64,000 nucleotides of DNA from Centrapalus pauciflorus (lineage: Eukaryota; Streptophyta; Magnoliopsida; Asterales; Asteraceae): the NCBI GenBank assembly GCA_020465985.1, contig JAANYP010004325.1:223835-287834 (forward strand), given 5' to 3'. Both the position numbers and the translations under genes were made by a program. The first letter of the stretch is position 1. Every line of letters starts with the position of its first letter. This document shows positions 25,641 through 37,309 of the stretch, in pieces. The notes beneath the pieces are model-generated. The model had not been told where the DNA came from, searched no databases, and was given only the letters and a program-made list of their open reading frames with translations.

Positions 25641-26840
25641 CCTGACCTCAGTAGATTTTCTTTCTTTTTAAATATTTTTTAAGTTATTAGTTTATCTTAT
25701 TAGTTACTGTACTTAAAAGGGTAAAACAAAATAAAAAAAAGAGAGAAAACCATAAAAATTAAAAAAAAGAGAATATTGAAAACTGAGAGAAGTCTTATAG
25801 TCTTAGATTCAAAGTGACTAAAATTAGCATAGTCTAACAAACTCTAAGTGTTAAACTTTCACACGCAATGCACTAAAAATTCTAAGTGATATACATGTTC
25901 TTGTCTGATATGTTGGTAGACATAAAACATGAAGCATTTCCTAAAAGCTAATAAAACAATCAAGGAAATGTCAAATGTGTAACTAACTTAGATGTATGAC
26001 CAAAAGGTCTTAATTTCTATGTTAGAGGCCCACAGACAATTAGTATGAATAAGGTATGCAAATTATTCTCGGAGATGTATCGTAAGTACAGAAAGTCAAA
26101 ACATGTCGCTTTGTTGTATGTAAGTACACACCTGTCACCGCTGTTTTGACTTAAACTAGCAAGATATGTCGCTTTGTTGTATGTGAGTACAGACCTGTCA
26201 CCGCTGTCTTGCTAAAATAAGAGGAACTCTAAGACAAACTAAGACACTCTGTTGTATGTAAATACAAAACTGTGTCCGATGTTTGCCTTTTAAAGATGAT
26301 TTGCAAATATCAAAAAGTCATAATCATTGTATGTCTGCCTTGATCAAAGAAGTATGTCTATGTGTGGGACATGTAAGGTAGTTTCTTGATAAATAAAAAG
26401 GCCAAAGGAAAATCATAAGTGTTGAGTGTTTAAGTGGACAAACATACCGACAATCGACTTGGTGTGTATGTTATGACAAACAACTAAAGGAATAAAAAAT
26501 TTCAAAGTGTGAAAGTGCAACACTGAATGTGCGTTGACAAAGCTATCTAATTGAACCTTCTATGACACTCTCACAAAAAGATTTTTTTAGTGTGTTTCTA
26601 TCTTTAGATTTCTGCCACTTAATTTTACTTAATTTTATTTTTTTTAATTTGGTTCATTTTATTTTTAAATAAATAGGAACGAGGTCATTTACTCGGATGT
26701 ATTTTAGTTGGAGAAACAAAATGCGTGATAATCTGTTTGCTTAGTGTGAAGTGTTTCGTAAAAGTTGAAAAAGTTACGTAAATTTGAAAAAGTTGCAAAA
26801 GTTGAAAAAGTTGAAAATTTTTCAAAGTTTTTCAAATTTG
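25641..26840 (+). repeat. Hairpin-rich spacer between pol and ORF3 of element Y
   Basis: Non-coding. It contains successive inverted repeats with different stems: 25935-25942/25963-25970 (8 bp), 25983-25991/26017-26025 (8 of 9), 26093-26103/26142-26152 (11 bp), 26157-26164/26207-26214 (8 bp) and 26231-26239/26281-26289 (8 of 9). The last three share a loop core of about 40 bases containing TTGTTGTATGT and CCTGTCACCGCTG, arranged at 62-75-bp steps. The shared loop with unit-specific, self-complementary stems is what a folded RNA under selection would look like. Confidence 0.7.
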
Positions 26841-26844
26841 CACT

Positions 26845-27575
26845 CAAGTTTGTGTAAACCTAAGTTCGAACGAACTTAAGCTCACACGAACTTGTCTCAG
26901 CTAAGTTCGAGACACAGTAGTGGGATATAAATAGGGCACTCTACAATTAAATCATTCACCTAATCTCGAACTTATATCCTCACGAACTTACCTTGGCGAT
27001 CTCGAACTTGTTAAGGCGATCTCGAACTTGTCGACATTCTCGATTTTGTGTCCTGTTCCACGAAGATCTACATAGTGCATCTCGAACATACACTTAGATT
27101 CTGTTGTTTTAACTCTCACAACACTAAGTAAGTGAGTTTTGGGACTTGTAATAGTGTGAATTTTGAGTATTTTAGGTTTAAAGTAACCGAAAATTAGGTG
27201 GTATAATCACAAAGTTTTAGGCAATAAGACTTAAAATTAATCATAAATAAACTCAATTAGGAACATTTAGAACTAGTATCCGTTCTTGATTAGGTCTAAA
27301 ACGTTGAAAATTCAGAGTTTAAAGGGACTCAGGGACGACTTCGAACTTGTTCAACAAGAACAAGTTCGAATGACTATGCATGATACGAACTTGTCTTCAT
27401 AAATATCTATAACTTCTAACTTAGCCTAAGTTCGTAGGGTATTTCAATATCAAATGAACTTAAATCCAAGTTTGAAGGTGCTTAAGTTTGTAGGGCCTCT
27501 CTGAGTCAAATGAACTTACACATAAGTTCGAATGACTTTAAGATCAAACGAACTTAATCAAGTTCGAATGGTTTA
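26845..27575 (+). repeat. CGAACTT/AAGTTCG word cluster and leader of element Y
   Basis: More than fifteen copies of CGAACTT or its complement occur in 730 bases, some as palindromes such as AAGTTCGAACGAACTT (near 26863). The same words return in the 3' LTR of Y (50440-50640). The TATA box candidate at 26926-26933 lies inside the cluster, so much of it would be an untranslated leader or intron ahead of ORF3. Confidence 0.7.
26926..26933 (+). promoter_or_regulatory. TATA box candidate upstream of ORF3 in element Y
   Basis: TATAAATA in GGGATATAAATAGGGCACTC, in the pol-ORF3 spacer about 690 bases before the likely ORF3 ATG (27620). Its relative position matches the TATA boxes in the spacers of elements A, B and C although the surrounding sequence is unrelated. 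Confidence 0.5.
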
Positions 27576-27619
27576 GAAATTTTCCAAAATTGATTTTTTC
27601 ATAATTTAACTATTTGCAT

Positions 27620-30264
27620 AATATGATATTAAGCATAGACCTCCAAGCTGCTAAGACGCGACAATATAGAGAAATTTTGGAATTTTTGACCCGATCAAGA
27701 ATAGCTTATGCGTTGACCCACAACCCAACGCTTATGATACAATATCTCAAATAGTTTTGGGAATCCTTGCATGTAGATAGTTCTGTAGTGCCTCCGGTTC
27801 TGAGGGCTACTCTCAATGGACAAGGGATTTCATTTTCAGCAAACAATCTAAGGGAGATTCTTCAGCTGTGGTGAGCACACCAAGAAGATGGTCCGGTAGA
27901 TTTTCCATCAGCGATAAGGCAATCGGCCTTCCAGCGAATGGGATACGCTCAAGACTTGGCAAAAGCCTCGTACGTGAAGAGTGGTTTGATAGGACAATAG
28001 CGATATCTGATGCATGTTATGCTCGTATGTTTTGTGTTGAAAAAGGCAGGTTTTGACACAATGACATCCAAGTTACAGTCAACGATGATATCATTGGTGT
28101 ATAACAAGCCCTTTAGTTTCTCGGGCTTCTTTTTTGGAAAATTCGTACATCAAATAACAGGGCCGACCTGGGAACGATTTTTGTTATATCCAAGATTTGT
28201 GATGATGATTATCAGACATTTTTTGTCGAATCTGCCGCCTTTGCTAGAAGTGGTCATGGTAGCAGCAATCGATAAGCGCATTTTTGCTGATTGTCAAAGC
28301 CATAATCAACGACGAGCGGAGAATGTAAGGCTGTAAATCACTCCACTTTTCAAAGCATTAATAGATCCAGAGTTCGTGGCTCCAAATGCCAAAGACGGAT
28401 AGTTGATGAGCCCAAACAGCAAGAACCGACACAATCTCCGGTTGCTCCATATCAACCTACACCTCAAACAGAAGCGGTAGCTGTGGCTACTACATCGGTA
28501 GCAGAGGTTGACCCGATTCAGTAGACGCTAAAAGAGATCTTTGCTCAGGGGGCAGCTGCACAAGAATCAATAACCGAGGAGTTGATCCAAGATATCCTCC
28601 AACCCAAGAAAACATTTTTAAAGATATCGAGAATTACCAGCCAGAATCATCAGAAGTGGTTGTTGAGTCTGTTCTGAGACAGACTCAGAAATTGAGAGAG
28701 ATTTAAGAGAAGCTGCAAATCCCTCCACTGCGTTCGATATTCATGGGGAACTCAGCTCGTAGTGCGGCAAAAAAAAGTTCGTCGACCATCTTTCAGACTT
28801 CAAGATGAGGACGAAGAGATGAAGATTTTGTTGTAGAAGAAGAGGCGTTGATTGCAAGACAACAATGGGCTAAGCGCCAAAGCCTAGCTCAAGAAGGGCC
28901 GTCAACATCAACCGCCGTTCCGTCATCAACCACCGCCACCACTCCATCAACATCAACATCGACAGACGCCCAGACCTTCAATCAACTAAAAGCGAAAGTT
29001 GATTTCCAAACAGTCCAAATTTTTCAGCTATCCAAAGCGGTCAGTGAGCTACAGCAACATAATGCCCAGTTAGATCGACACAATGCAGAGTTAGATAAGA
29101 CTATGGTGTCTCAACAACAACAGATAGCTACATTACAGGCCCTACTAGAGCAGATTTTGAAGGATCGTGCTGCTCAGGGGGAAAGTAGTTGTAGGGAAGA
29201 TGCGCTGAGGGGTAGCAGAAGAGAAGACGAAGGAGATGACCCAAGTGCCGACAAAGCAAGTGAGCTAGCAGATCTTTCAAAAGGGACTGCTTAGCAAGCT
29301 ACATTATAGGGGGAGTCTGGTTCTTCATCTAGAGTTGAGAAGGATAAAGGCAAGGCTCCCGAGGCTACAGATGTAAATGAAGAGGAGTTAATTGGAGCCT
29401 TGTTGGACTTAGAGGAAGATGAGATTCTTATTGAGTTTGAAGACTACATGGACTAGGAGGAGCTGGAAGAAGGAGAATTTATTCTTGAAGATGTAGTTGA
29501 CTGGAAGTTTGATGATGAGGTGATAATAGATGAATACGACGAAGTGGATGAAGTGGTCATCGAAAAGCAACCTGTCACGGAGCTATACGAGAATCAAAAT
29601 CAGAAGGTGATAGACATTGATATGCTGAGATCAACAGATTATATATGATGAATTAGAATCTGATACAACTGATAGGGAGCTGACCAAAGAGGAAAAGAGG
29701 AACTTATGGTTTAAGAAGGAAGAGCAAAAGGCTGAATTGACAGTAAAGGAGAAAATGAAGTTGCCTAGTCCAGGAAAGTTATCTGGTGGGATTCTAAGCT
29801 GGTTCTTTGACAGGGAACTGCAACTATTTGTTCGAAAAAGAAGAGACGGGCTTCAGTACTTGCAAAGAAGGCTTAAGTTTTTAATTCATGGCCTAAATGT
29901 GAAGTTTAAGAGTTGGCATGGAAATATTTGATCAACCTGGGAGACGACCAGTATGCTGAAGTTATAGCAAAGATTATCAGAAAAGAGGGTCGGTCTGGAA
30001 GGTTTAAGAGAATTAAGCCAAGGATAGGGAAGCAAGTCATGGATGAAACAAGGATGGATCCATTGACAGGAAGGCCATGGATGAAGATGCATTATAAACC
30101 TATTAAATGCTTGAAGAAGGTTCCTTTGAAGATTATGCCACAAGATGTTCTGAGGAACATGAAGTGGTGGTATGTTGACAACAAGACAGCTGAAGCAATA
30201 ATGGAAGATGAAGACGAGAAAGTAATTTTGAAGGTATATGATTCTTTGCATCTTGTAAACCTTT
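27620..30264 (+). pseudogene. ORF3 (env-like) of element Y, 5' part before insertion E
   Basis: From ATG 27620 the frame reads AAKTRQYREILEFLTRSRIA, then YALTHNPT, FW and NLREILQL, a conserved N-terminal domain also seen in ORF3 of B and C (Y-A-x, P, F-W, LRE-x-L). Later parts: a Ser/Thr-rich linker and strong coiled coil (28860-29170, QLKAKVDFQTVQIFQLSKAV), an acidic stretch (29370-29560), and a basic domain (29737-30264, e.g. DETRMDPLTGRPWMKMHYKP). Stops and frameshifts occur (27755, 27872, 29292, 29455, 29930). The end of the ORF lies at 50096-50214 beyond element E. Function unknown. Confidence 0.75.
30260..30264 (+). repeat. Target-site duplication of element E, left copy (CCTTT)
   Basis: CCTTT immediately before the TG of the 5' LTR, matched by CCTTT at 50091-50095 immediately after the CA of the 3' LTR. 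Five bases is the usual length for Gypsy integrases. Confidence 0.93.
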
Positions 30265-31136
30265 TGTAACAACCTAAACTTTAATTAACGTCAATCAGCA
30301 ACAACAAACATGATTAGCAATAATTAACAAGTTTAGAGTTAAATAATATGTTAAATGTAATATTAATTACATTTATTAGCTATGTATTTTTATAAAAGTT
30401 AATAAAAGTTACAACTAAATTATGAGTTTTAATTATAAAATTGGTTGTGTCAAAATAAAATAAAGGTTATAAGTTAAAAGTGATAAAATGAAGTTAAGAC
30501 AACTTTTGTGGTCAAATTTTGAAATTAAACAAACTTTATTTAGTTAAAACCCCCAATTATATGTATCAGCTCATTTTATCAAATTAATGGCACTAGAAAT
30601 TCTCCTCAATCTCTCTTCCAACAGCTACGGTTTACTCAAAAGTTCATCACCGAGCTTGATTTAAATCAAGAATCGAATCAAAGAAACATCAAGCATCAAA
30701 GTCTACAAAGAACACAAGGTAAATTTATCACCTAAATTGTTCTAATGAGTATGTATGGAGCTTACGGCTCCTGGAAAATTTTATGAATTCAAAAAGCTTC
30801 AAAATAATGAAATTGAACATCAAAGGGTGTTAAAAATCAGATTATAAGTTCATGCATGTTCTTGTAAAATGTTTAATTGAAGATTCTAGCATTTTGAGGG
30901 TTTAAAAATTAAGTTTGAAACAAAATTCTGCATGTTTCTGAAATGGCTTTTTGTTCTGTTTTGAGGTCTGTAACCTAGATGTCAAGAGGCCATAGTCTTT
31001 GACTTTAATTCTAGCTTGAGTGGTGATTGTTGGTTGATCAATTAAGCACTCTAATCGCCCATAATTCTTTCAATCTTGCTGCACAAAACAACCTATGTGA
31101 GTGTGTTTGTCCTGCGGTCAATCAACAGCAGCCGTA

Positions 31137-31220
<84 letters not shown>

Positions 31221-32322
31221 TGTGCAATGTGTGTGTTTGTGGACAGTATGTATGTATGCTGTCAAACAGAAAGTGTATTAAACATTTCCTTTATACTTTA
31301 AGTTCTGATATATGCATGTGTGGTGTCAGTGTCTGTGTGTGTTGATGTATAAGTAAAACAGAAGCAATCACAGCAGAGACCTACCGAAACCTTATGGTTT
31401 CGGTAATTCCCTTGTACCGAAACAAAACAGCACCAGGAGCCTTTTTCATTCTTTTAAACATATAAATGGTGTGTGTATGTGTGTGGACAGCAACAATAAT
31501 AATATTCCAGCTGTAATCCTTCCCTTTTTGTGTGTGAGTGCCAACATATAAACAGAACCAGAGACAGCAGCAGTCCACAAAAGAAATCAATTCAATTCCT
31601 TTTTCTTTCAAGCATTAATCTTGTGTGTGTGTACAACTAGTGTCCAGCAACAATTCCTTTCCTTTTCATGCAAACTCATAAATGAAATATGTTTGGGTGT
31701 GTCGACTTTATAGAACAAAAATAGAAACTCATAACCGAAACCTTCATGGTTTCGGTAACGACTGCAAATACCAAAACAGTGTGTGTCCAGCAACCTTTCT
31801 GTTCTTTTGTTGCAAAATTAGGATGTATTAGGCAAACAATTAATAGCAGTCCAGCAACCTTTTCCCTTTTAGTGTGTACCTTGGGCTGTGAAGTATAAAA
31901 CAGAAACAGAAACCGCATTCTTTTACTTGGGTGTGTCGAAGTGTGCTGTCCAAAAACAGAAATAGGGTCAATAATATATGTCAAAACAGCAGCCATTCTT
32001 TTTACTTTCTTTGCCACATAAGTTAATGATGTGCAGGTGCTGTGAAATTGTTGAAGCAAGAACGAGCAGAAGCAATTCCCGGCAACTTTTATGATTAATA
32101 AATATAGTATATGTTGTTTGTTGATTATTTGTCCAATTAATCCTTCTGTATGGCTGCATAGATATGAAATAAGAACAAAATGATCAGCAGCCTTTATTAA
32201 CAAAAAATACAGAAAGAAAGATCATGGCAGCATTGTTTATATATAATACAAGTGTGCAGCGTGTAGGGTCTTGAATAACAAACAATATAGCAGCAGCATG
32301 ACAGCAACAATATTCAATTGAT

Positions 32323-32398
<76 letters not shown>

Positions 32399-34226
32399 TT
32401 TAATTGTTGCTATTTGAATGATCACTCATACACATATTTTTAAATTCCTTATTAATAATGGACTAGAAAACTACTAGTTGCTTGATCCTCTCCAGATTAC
32501 ACGCACCTACATATTTATATATATTAGGTGTTGTTTCTATACTCACAAATAGCAGACTAAGTATTATACATATATATACATAAAGGCATTTCAATAACTA
32601 TATGTTAAATATACATAAAGTTCATTGCCATGAGAATTGAAGGAAGCATAAATGTGATGTTCTTTATCATATTTTCATACATTATGATGCCATGACATTT
32701 AAAGCGTGTTGTAAGACATAAAAGCAAATTAAATACATATGGCATGTTTATGCATATTATGTCATCATATGCATTCATATGAGTTTAAAATGCAAGTAAG
32801 TCAAATAATGACATCATAAGGACACACATGTCCATGAAATGCATATAAAGTCATAAAGTCATTAAATCGTGCCAATCTAAATTATAAGCTTAATTGTGAT
32901 GCAACAAAGTCTAAGCCAACATGAAAATTCAATAAATGAATAAGTCTATACATAAGCTTCAGGAAGTCAAAGAATGCAATATAAATACACAATAGTGTTG
33001 TAAAAGTCAATAAGCTTATGTAAATTGAATTGTCATGCAAATAACAGGTTCAGCTAAATCTGAACTATGTTATAAAGTCAAAGCACGTAAAACCAAGCCA
33101 AAAAAGTCAAGTTGAAGCAATTAAAGCCAAGATCAGTCAATAAAGTCAAGCCAAGTCAAAGTCAGAGAAGCAAGTCAGAGCTAAAGTCTGTAAAGTCAAT
33201 TGCTAAATCCTGAGATAACTCAGGTGGTGGATTCAATCCGCTTGCGAAATTCAAAGTCAACAGTCGTGCAATAAAACCAGTAACTGTGAGTTATAGATAT
33301 AACTGTATACATGCTTGTCTTCATGTGAGACATATTGTTGTTCTAGCTTTATTTGAAATCTATATGCTCAGCTAGAATGTGACCTGTGCACACCTTGGTA
33401 CGGTGATGCCCTGTGGATCATGATAGCTTTTAATATGTCATCATGCACACATGTCTTTACAATCTGAATTAGTCTTTGATATATTATTGTTGCTATCTTG
33501 ATTCATTACTTGAATATTTTTAGTCATTTGCCATGATATCAATGCTTTCATATGCTTCCGCATAATTCAAGTCTGAGAAAGTCTATGTCAGTCTATGATT
33601 AAGTCTACTCCGATGTTTGCCCACGTTGTCTTACTGGTAGCTAGCCCAGTATGTGGTTGGCCCCCACTATTAAAAGCGTGTGCGTGGGATTAAACATCAT
33701 CCGATCTTAAGTCCTATGTCTCACAATGTCTGGCTGATAGCGGCAGTCATGTCAAAATCGCGCTTAAAGTCAAAGTCAGAGCTTCAAGTCAAAAGTCAAG
33801 TCTCCGCTTAAAATTGTCATGGCATGTTAACTGTTAAATCTATAATCTCACTAAGCACCGCTTACAGTTGTTGTTGAATCTTTTTACAGGTTTAATCAAA
33901 GGAAAAGGTCCAGCTGACCCAAGTCTTTAGGATCTGCACGCTTGAATTTGAAGTCATTAGACCACTACTGAATCTGCAATTGGTATTGATTGATGGCAAT
34001 AATGGTGGTGGTTTGGGTAGATCAGTGCTATGTGTTGTGATTATGTATTAGATTAGTGTCCTTGTGCCCTTTTGTAGTTTACTTTTTAAACTTATTGTAA
34101 AATAATCCTAATTTCTGTAATGACTTAATTCCGCATTTTATTAATTCTATCTTAGTTGTGATTGATGCTGTATTGCTCCTTGGGACCTAGTCATTCAGGA
34201 CTACCCCGTAAGGGACGGTCTTGACA
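30265..34226 (+). repeat. 5' LTR of element E
   Basis: The 3962-bp LTR contains (AT)n at 31139-31218 and (AC)n(AT)n at 32323-32393, and two almost identical hairpins with stems ACCGAAACC/GGTTTCGGT at 31383-31404 and 31734-31756. The 32900-33850 part is full of AAGTCAA/AGTCAAAG words. Minus-strand open frames up to 175 codons here look like by-products of low-complexity sequence. It spans most of the non-coding bulk of E. Confidence 0.93.
31382..31405 (+). repeat. Hairpin in E LTR (TACCGAAACC stem)
   Basis: TACCGAAACC, loop TTAT, GGTTTCGGTA: a perfect 10-bp stem. A second hairpin with the same stem core and loop TTCAT lies at 31734-31756. Both are kept in the 3' LTR at 47212-47235 and 47564-47586. 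Possible roles as protein-binding sites or RNA structure cannot be told apart from sequence. Confidence 0.75.
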
Positions 34227-34229
34227 GGA

Positions 34230-34241
34230 TGGTATCAGAGC
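34230..34241 (+). other. Primer-binding site of element E (tRNA-Met)
   Basis: TGGTATCAGAGC three bases after the LTR end. It is intact, so reverse transcription could in principle have started on this element if a polymerase was supplied. Confidence 0.9.
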
Positions 34242-34434
34242 AAATAGTTTGAGTGAATCAAGTGTTACGAAAGTAATACTTGGTCTCAAACTTAGGCAAT
34301 ACATAAAGTGTCAATCATGCTAGGTGGCTTGAACTGAGATAGGACGTACAGACTATTAGGGTGGAAAAAAAAAGGGTACTTAGTAACTAAGTCTATTAAA
34401 CTGAAAGTCACTTGAATTTTATTTTTCAGTAAGG

Positions 34435-35691
34435 ATGTCTGGACAAGAAGGAATTCCTGATAATGTCACGCCTCAGCAACTATTTGAGATGATACAACAA
34501 CTGTTAGCATAACAAAATGAACAACAAGTCAAACTAATCCAAGAGCAGTTTCAGGCTCGTGATGAGGCTGAAGCAAAGCGTAAGGCTGATAAAAAGAATA
34601 AAAGAACGGATAAGCAAATCCATAATGATAAGTCTGATTCTGATAACTCCAATGAAAATGTCCAAATTGAACACCCAAAAGGCTGCCGATTCAAAGACTT
34701 TAAGTCTAGTGGTGCCTTGACATTTGAGGGTACTGTAGACCCTATCCAGGCATTGGACTGGATTTGTCACACAGAAGAGATTTTCAGTATCTCTGAGTGT
34801 TTAGATTCACAAAGGGTCAAGTTTGCTACTGCCTTATTTGTCGGAGCTGCCCGCGCATGGTGGAAGACACAGAGGAGTATCTACGGAGAGGACGTCATCC
34901 AAACACTTGAATGGGAGCAATTCCTCGACATGTTCAACGCTAAGTATTGTCCCGCAGATCAGCAAGATAGAATGGAAGTTCAATTGATGCAACTGACTCA
35001 AGGCGACAAGACGGTCGATGAATACGAGCACGAGTTCTCGCGATTGTGTGGCTATTCATCTTATCAAGTAGCCACAGAAGAAAGAAAAATGAATCGTTTT
35101 CGTAGAGGATTGAACCCAAAGTATCGTCAGCCGATGAGTGGTAACAAATACAAGACGTACTTGGAGATGGTGGAAGCAGCCAGACAAATTGAAAGCGAAT
35201 ATCGAGAGTATGGTGAACAACTAAGCGCAACTCAGATCAGGCCTACATGTGCTTCTCCACCAAAGAAACAACGGTTCAGTAGATTCTTTAAGACAGGAAA
35301 GACTCAGTCTCAACAAACTCATCAGTATAGCTCTCCTCAGAAGGCCAAGTCTTATGCGATTCAATCAAGACAACAAGTGTGCAAAAGGTGTAGGAAATCA
35401 CATATTGTGTTATGTAATCCAATGGATGTGATATGTTATGTTTGCAGCAAAATAGGTCATAGTAGCGAGGAATGCCCAACGAAGGGTCTTGGTTGTTCCA
35501 CGTGTGGAAAACCTGGACACTTTAATCATCAATGTCCAATGAGAACCAACAGTCAATCTCAGTCATATGCCGGAGGTTCAACAATGAAGAGCACTGCTGC
35601 AACTCCGTCAGCTAGAGCCCGTGCTTATCATATCACAGCCGAGGAAACAGAGGACATGCCAAATGCAGCCATGAGTACGTTCGCTAATTGA
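34435..35691 (+). pseudogene. gag of Gypsy element E, one stop
   Basis: ATG at 34435 opens a 418-codon frame interrupted only by TAA at 34510 (likely CAA in the ancestor). The Retrotrans_gag core is at codons 95-240: VDPIQALDWICHTEEIF, AARAWWKTQR, LEWEQFLDMFNAKYCP and DEYEHEFSRL. Two CCHC zinc knuckles follow, CYVCSKIGHSSEEC and CSTCGKPGHFNHQC, at about 35437-35535. The frame ends at AMSTFAN, where the protease would begin. It makes the capsid precursor; its good state compared with the lost polymerase fits an element that kept gag and cis-signals. Confidence 0.85.
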
Positions 35692-36530
35692 ATACCTATC
35701 ATGCATCATTTGGTTTTACTACAAACTGTTCAATTATCTCTACATCACTTTCATATCGATTAACCAAGTCACTTGCCTAGAATTCTGCTACCCTTGATAT
35801 TGAAACAGCCACAAATAAACATGATTTGGTCGCTAATAATGATGTCTTCAATCTCGACTTCATTCCGATTCCATAGAAACATTTTTAAAAATAGGATCGC
35901 TAAGGAGATCAGAAGAAAGATTTTCTATTCTTGATTTAAATTTCTCCTTTAATCAGAAGCTTTTACCTATAAGCTATAAAGGTATCAGTGTTTGAATCAT
36001 GTATGATTCAAAAGCTTTAAGGAAACCCAATGTCAAAGTCGATTGAAATCAAAGAAGTCTAAGGCACAAAACTAAAGTCAAATAAGAAATAAAGAGAAAT
36101 TCTAAAAAAAAAATTAAGCGATTGGTCTTGAATGCCCAATGAAAGTCAATGAAAAGTCTATACACAAGTATATATGGAATTCTATTCCATTGGTTGTCTA
36201 TAAAAGTCTTGGTTGAAGCAAATAAAGTAACACCCTGAACTCAGGGATTACAAAAGAGATATAAGCTCTCTTAATAATTAAATTGATATCCGAATGAATA
36301 GAAAGTCATACTGAATCTCGAAGTGTAAGACAATACAGAAAAGTATAAGTGAGAAGCAAGAAACCTAAAATTCATATATTGATTGCGTAAGGCAACCGTT
36401 AAAATGATAATATTGAGAAACCAATTTGTATTGGTTATAAAAGCCAAAGAAGCGTAAATCATGAAATACAGATGGTGCTCAATAAACACCTGAATGTTTA
36501 TGTCAGATTATTGGAATACATAGATACTTT
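35692..36530 (+). other. Degraded protease remains and non-coding part of element E
   Basis: Short pieces such as FNLDFIPIP near 35845 resemble the end of a Gypsy protease, but stops occur in every frame. The rest, to 36530, holds no recognisable domain and has AAGTCAAT-type words like those in the E LTR. Element F begins at 36536. The E interior resumes for 76 bases at 46047-46122. Confidence 0.5.
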
Positions 36531-36535
36531 GTAAT
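36531..36535 (+). repeat. Target-site duplication of element F, left copy (GTAAT)
   Basis: GTAAT precedes the F 5' LTR and recurs at 46047-46051 directly after its 3' LTR. This fixes both ends of F precisely. Confidence 0.95.
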
Positions 36536-37309
36536 TGTAACAACCCAATTATTTAATATAATGAGTAATTAATGTTAATGTATTAAAATACGATACGGAA
36601 TATTAATTAAGTCCAAAACATATGAATGAATGTTGGTGTACGAAGTTTTACGATATAAGTCTTGAATATGTAGAAAGGACTTTAAAAGAAATGCAAATAA
36701 TTCCAAGGTAGAAATGGTAAATATATGAAAGATGTGGGTTGGAAAGGAAAAAGAAGGAGAAACCTCCTTTTTCTTGCTTTATACATACGCAGGGAACACA
36801 CACCCATATGTGTGTGTTCACCTTTTTACCAAAACTCCAAAATAGAGAGAAAAGAGAAGAAGAAGAAGAAGAAATCAGATTTGTGGAAGCTTTTCGGTTA
36901 TTTTGAAAGATCCAAGAGGTAACCTCATTTATTTATATAAATCTCTTGCTTGTTCTTCTCCTCTCCATCTTCGTTTGAAGAAGATGAGAAACCCAAATGG
37001 GTTTTTATGAATAGCATGGAGAAATCTTTAGATCTTGAAGGATAATGATGAAATGTAGTTAGAATCATCATTTTAAAACATATTATTCAAGTTTTACGAA
37101 TGTTGGTGGGTTTTAGTTTAAAAACCCGAAAATGGAGTTTTATGAAGTCCCATGGATTTAAAAATGAATGAAATGGTGTTCTTAATGTAAAAATGAGTTT
37201 AGAAAAGTATATATATGTTTGGGAATGATTCCAAACCGTTTGTATTAAATGTAAGGAATGTTGGTAGTTTTGAGCATTAAATCCGAAGGGCAAAAAAGTG
37301 CAGACCTGC

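Noticed and set aside
31676..32203. 175-codon minus-strand open frame, also present at 47506-48033
   Set aside because: Both copies lie in the two LTRs of E, which are recent duplicates, so conservation says nothing. The sequence is made of repeated CAGCAACC-type words, and the peptide looks like no known protein.
36725..36922. 65-codon frame repeated in both F LTRs (36725 and 43980)
   Set aside because: It lies wholly in the LTR, with a Lys run from a GAA-rich microsatellite, and the two copies are recent duplicates.
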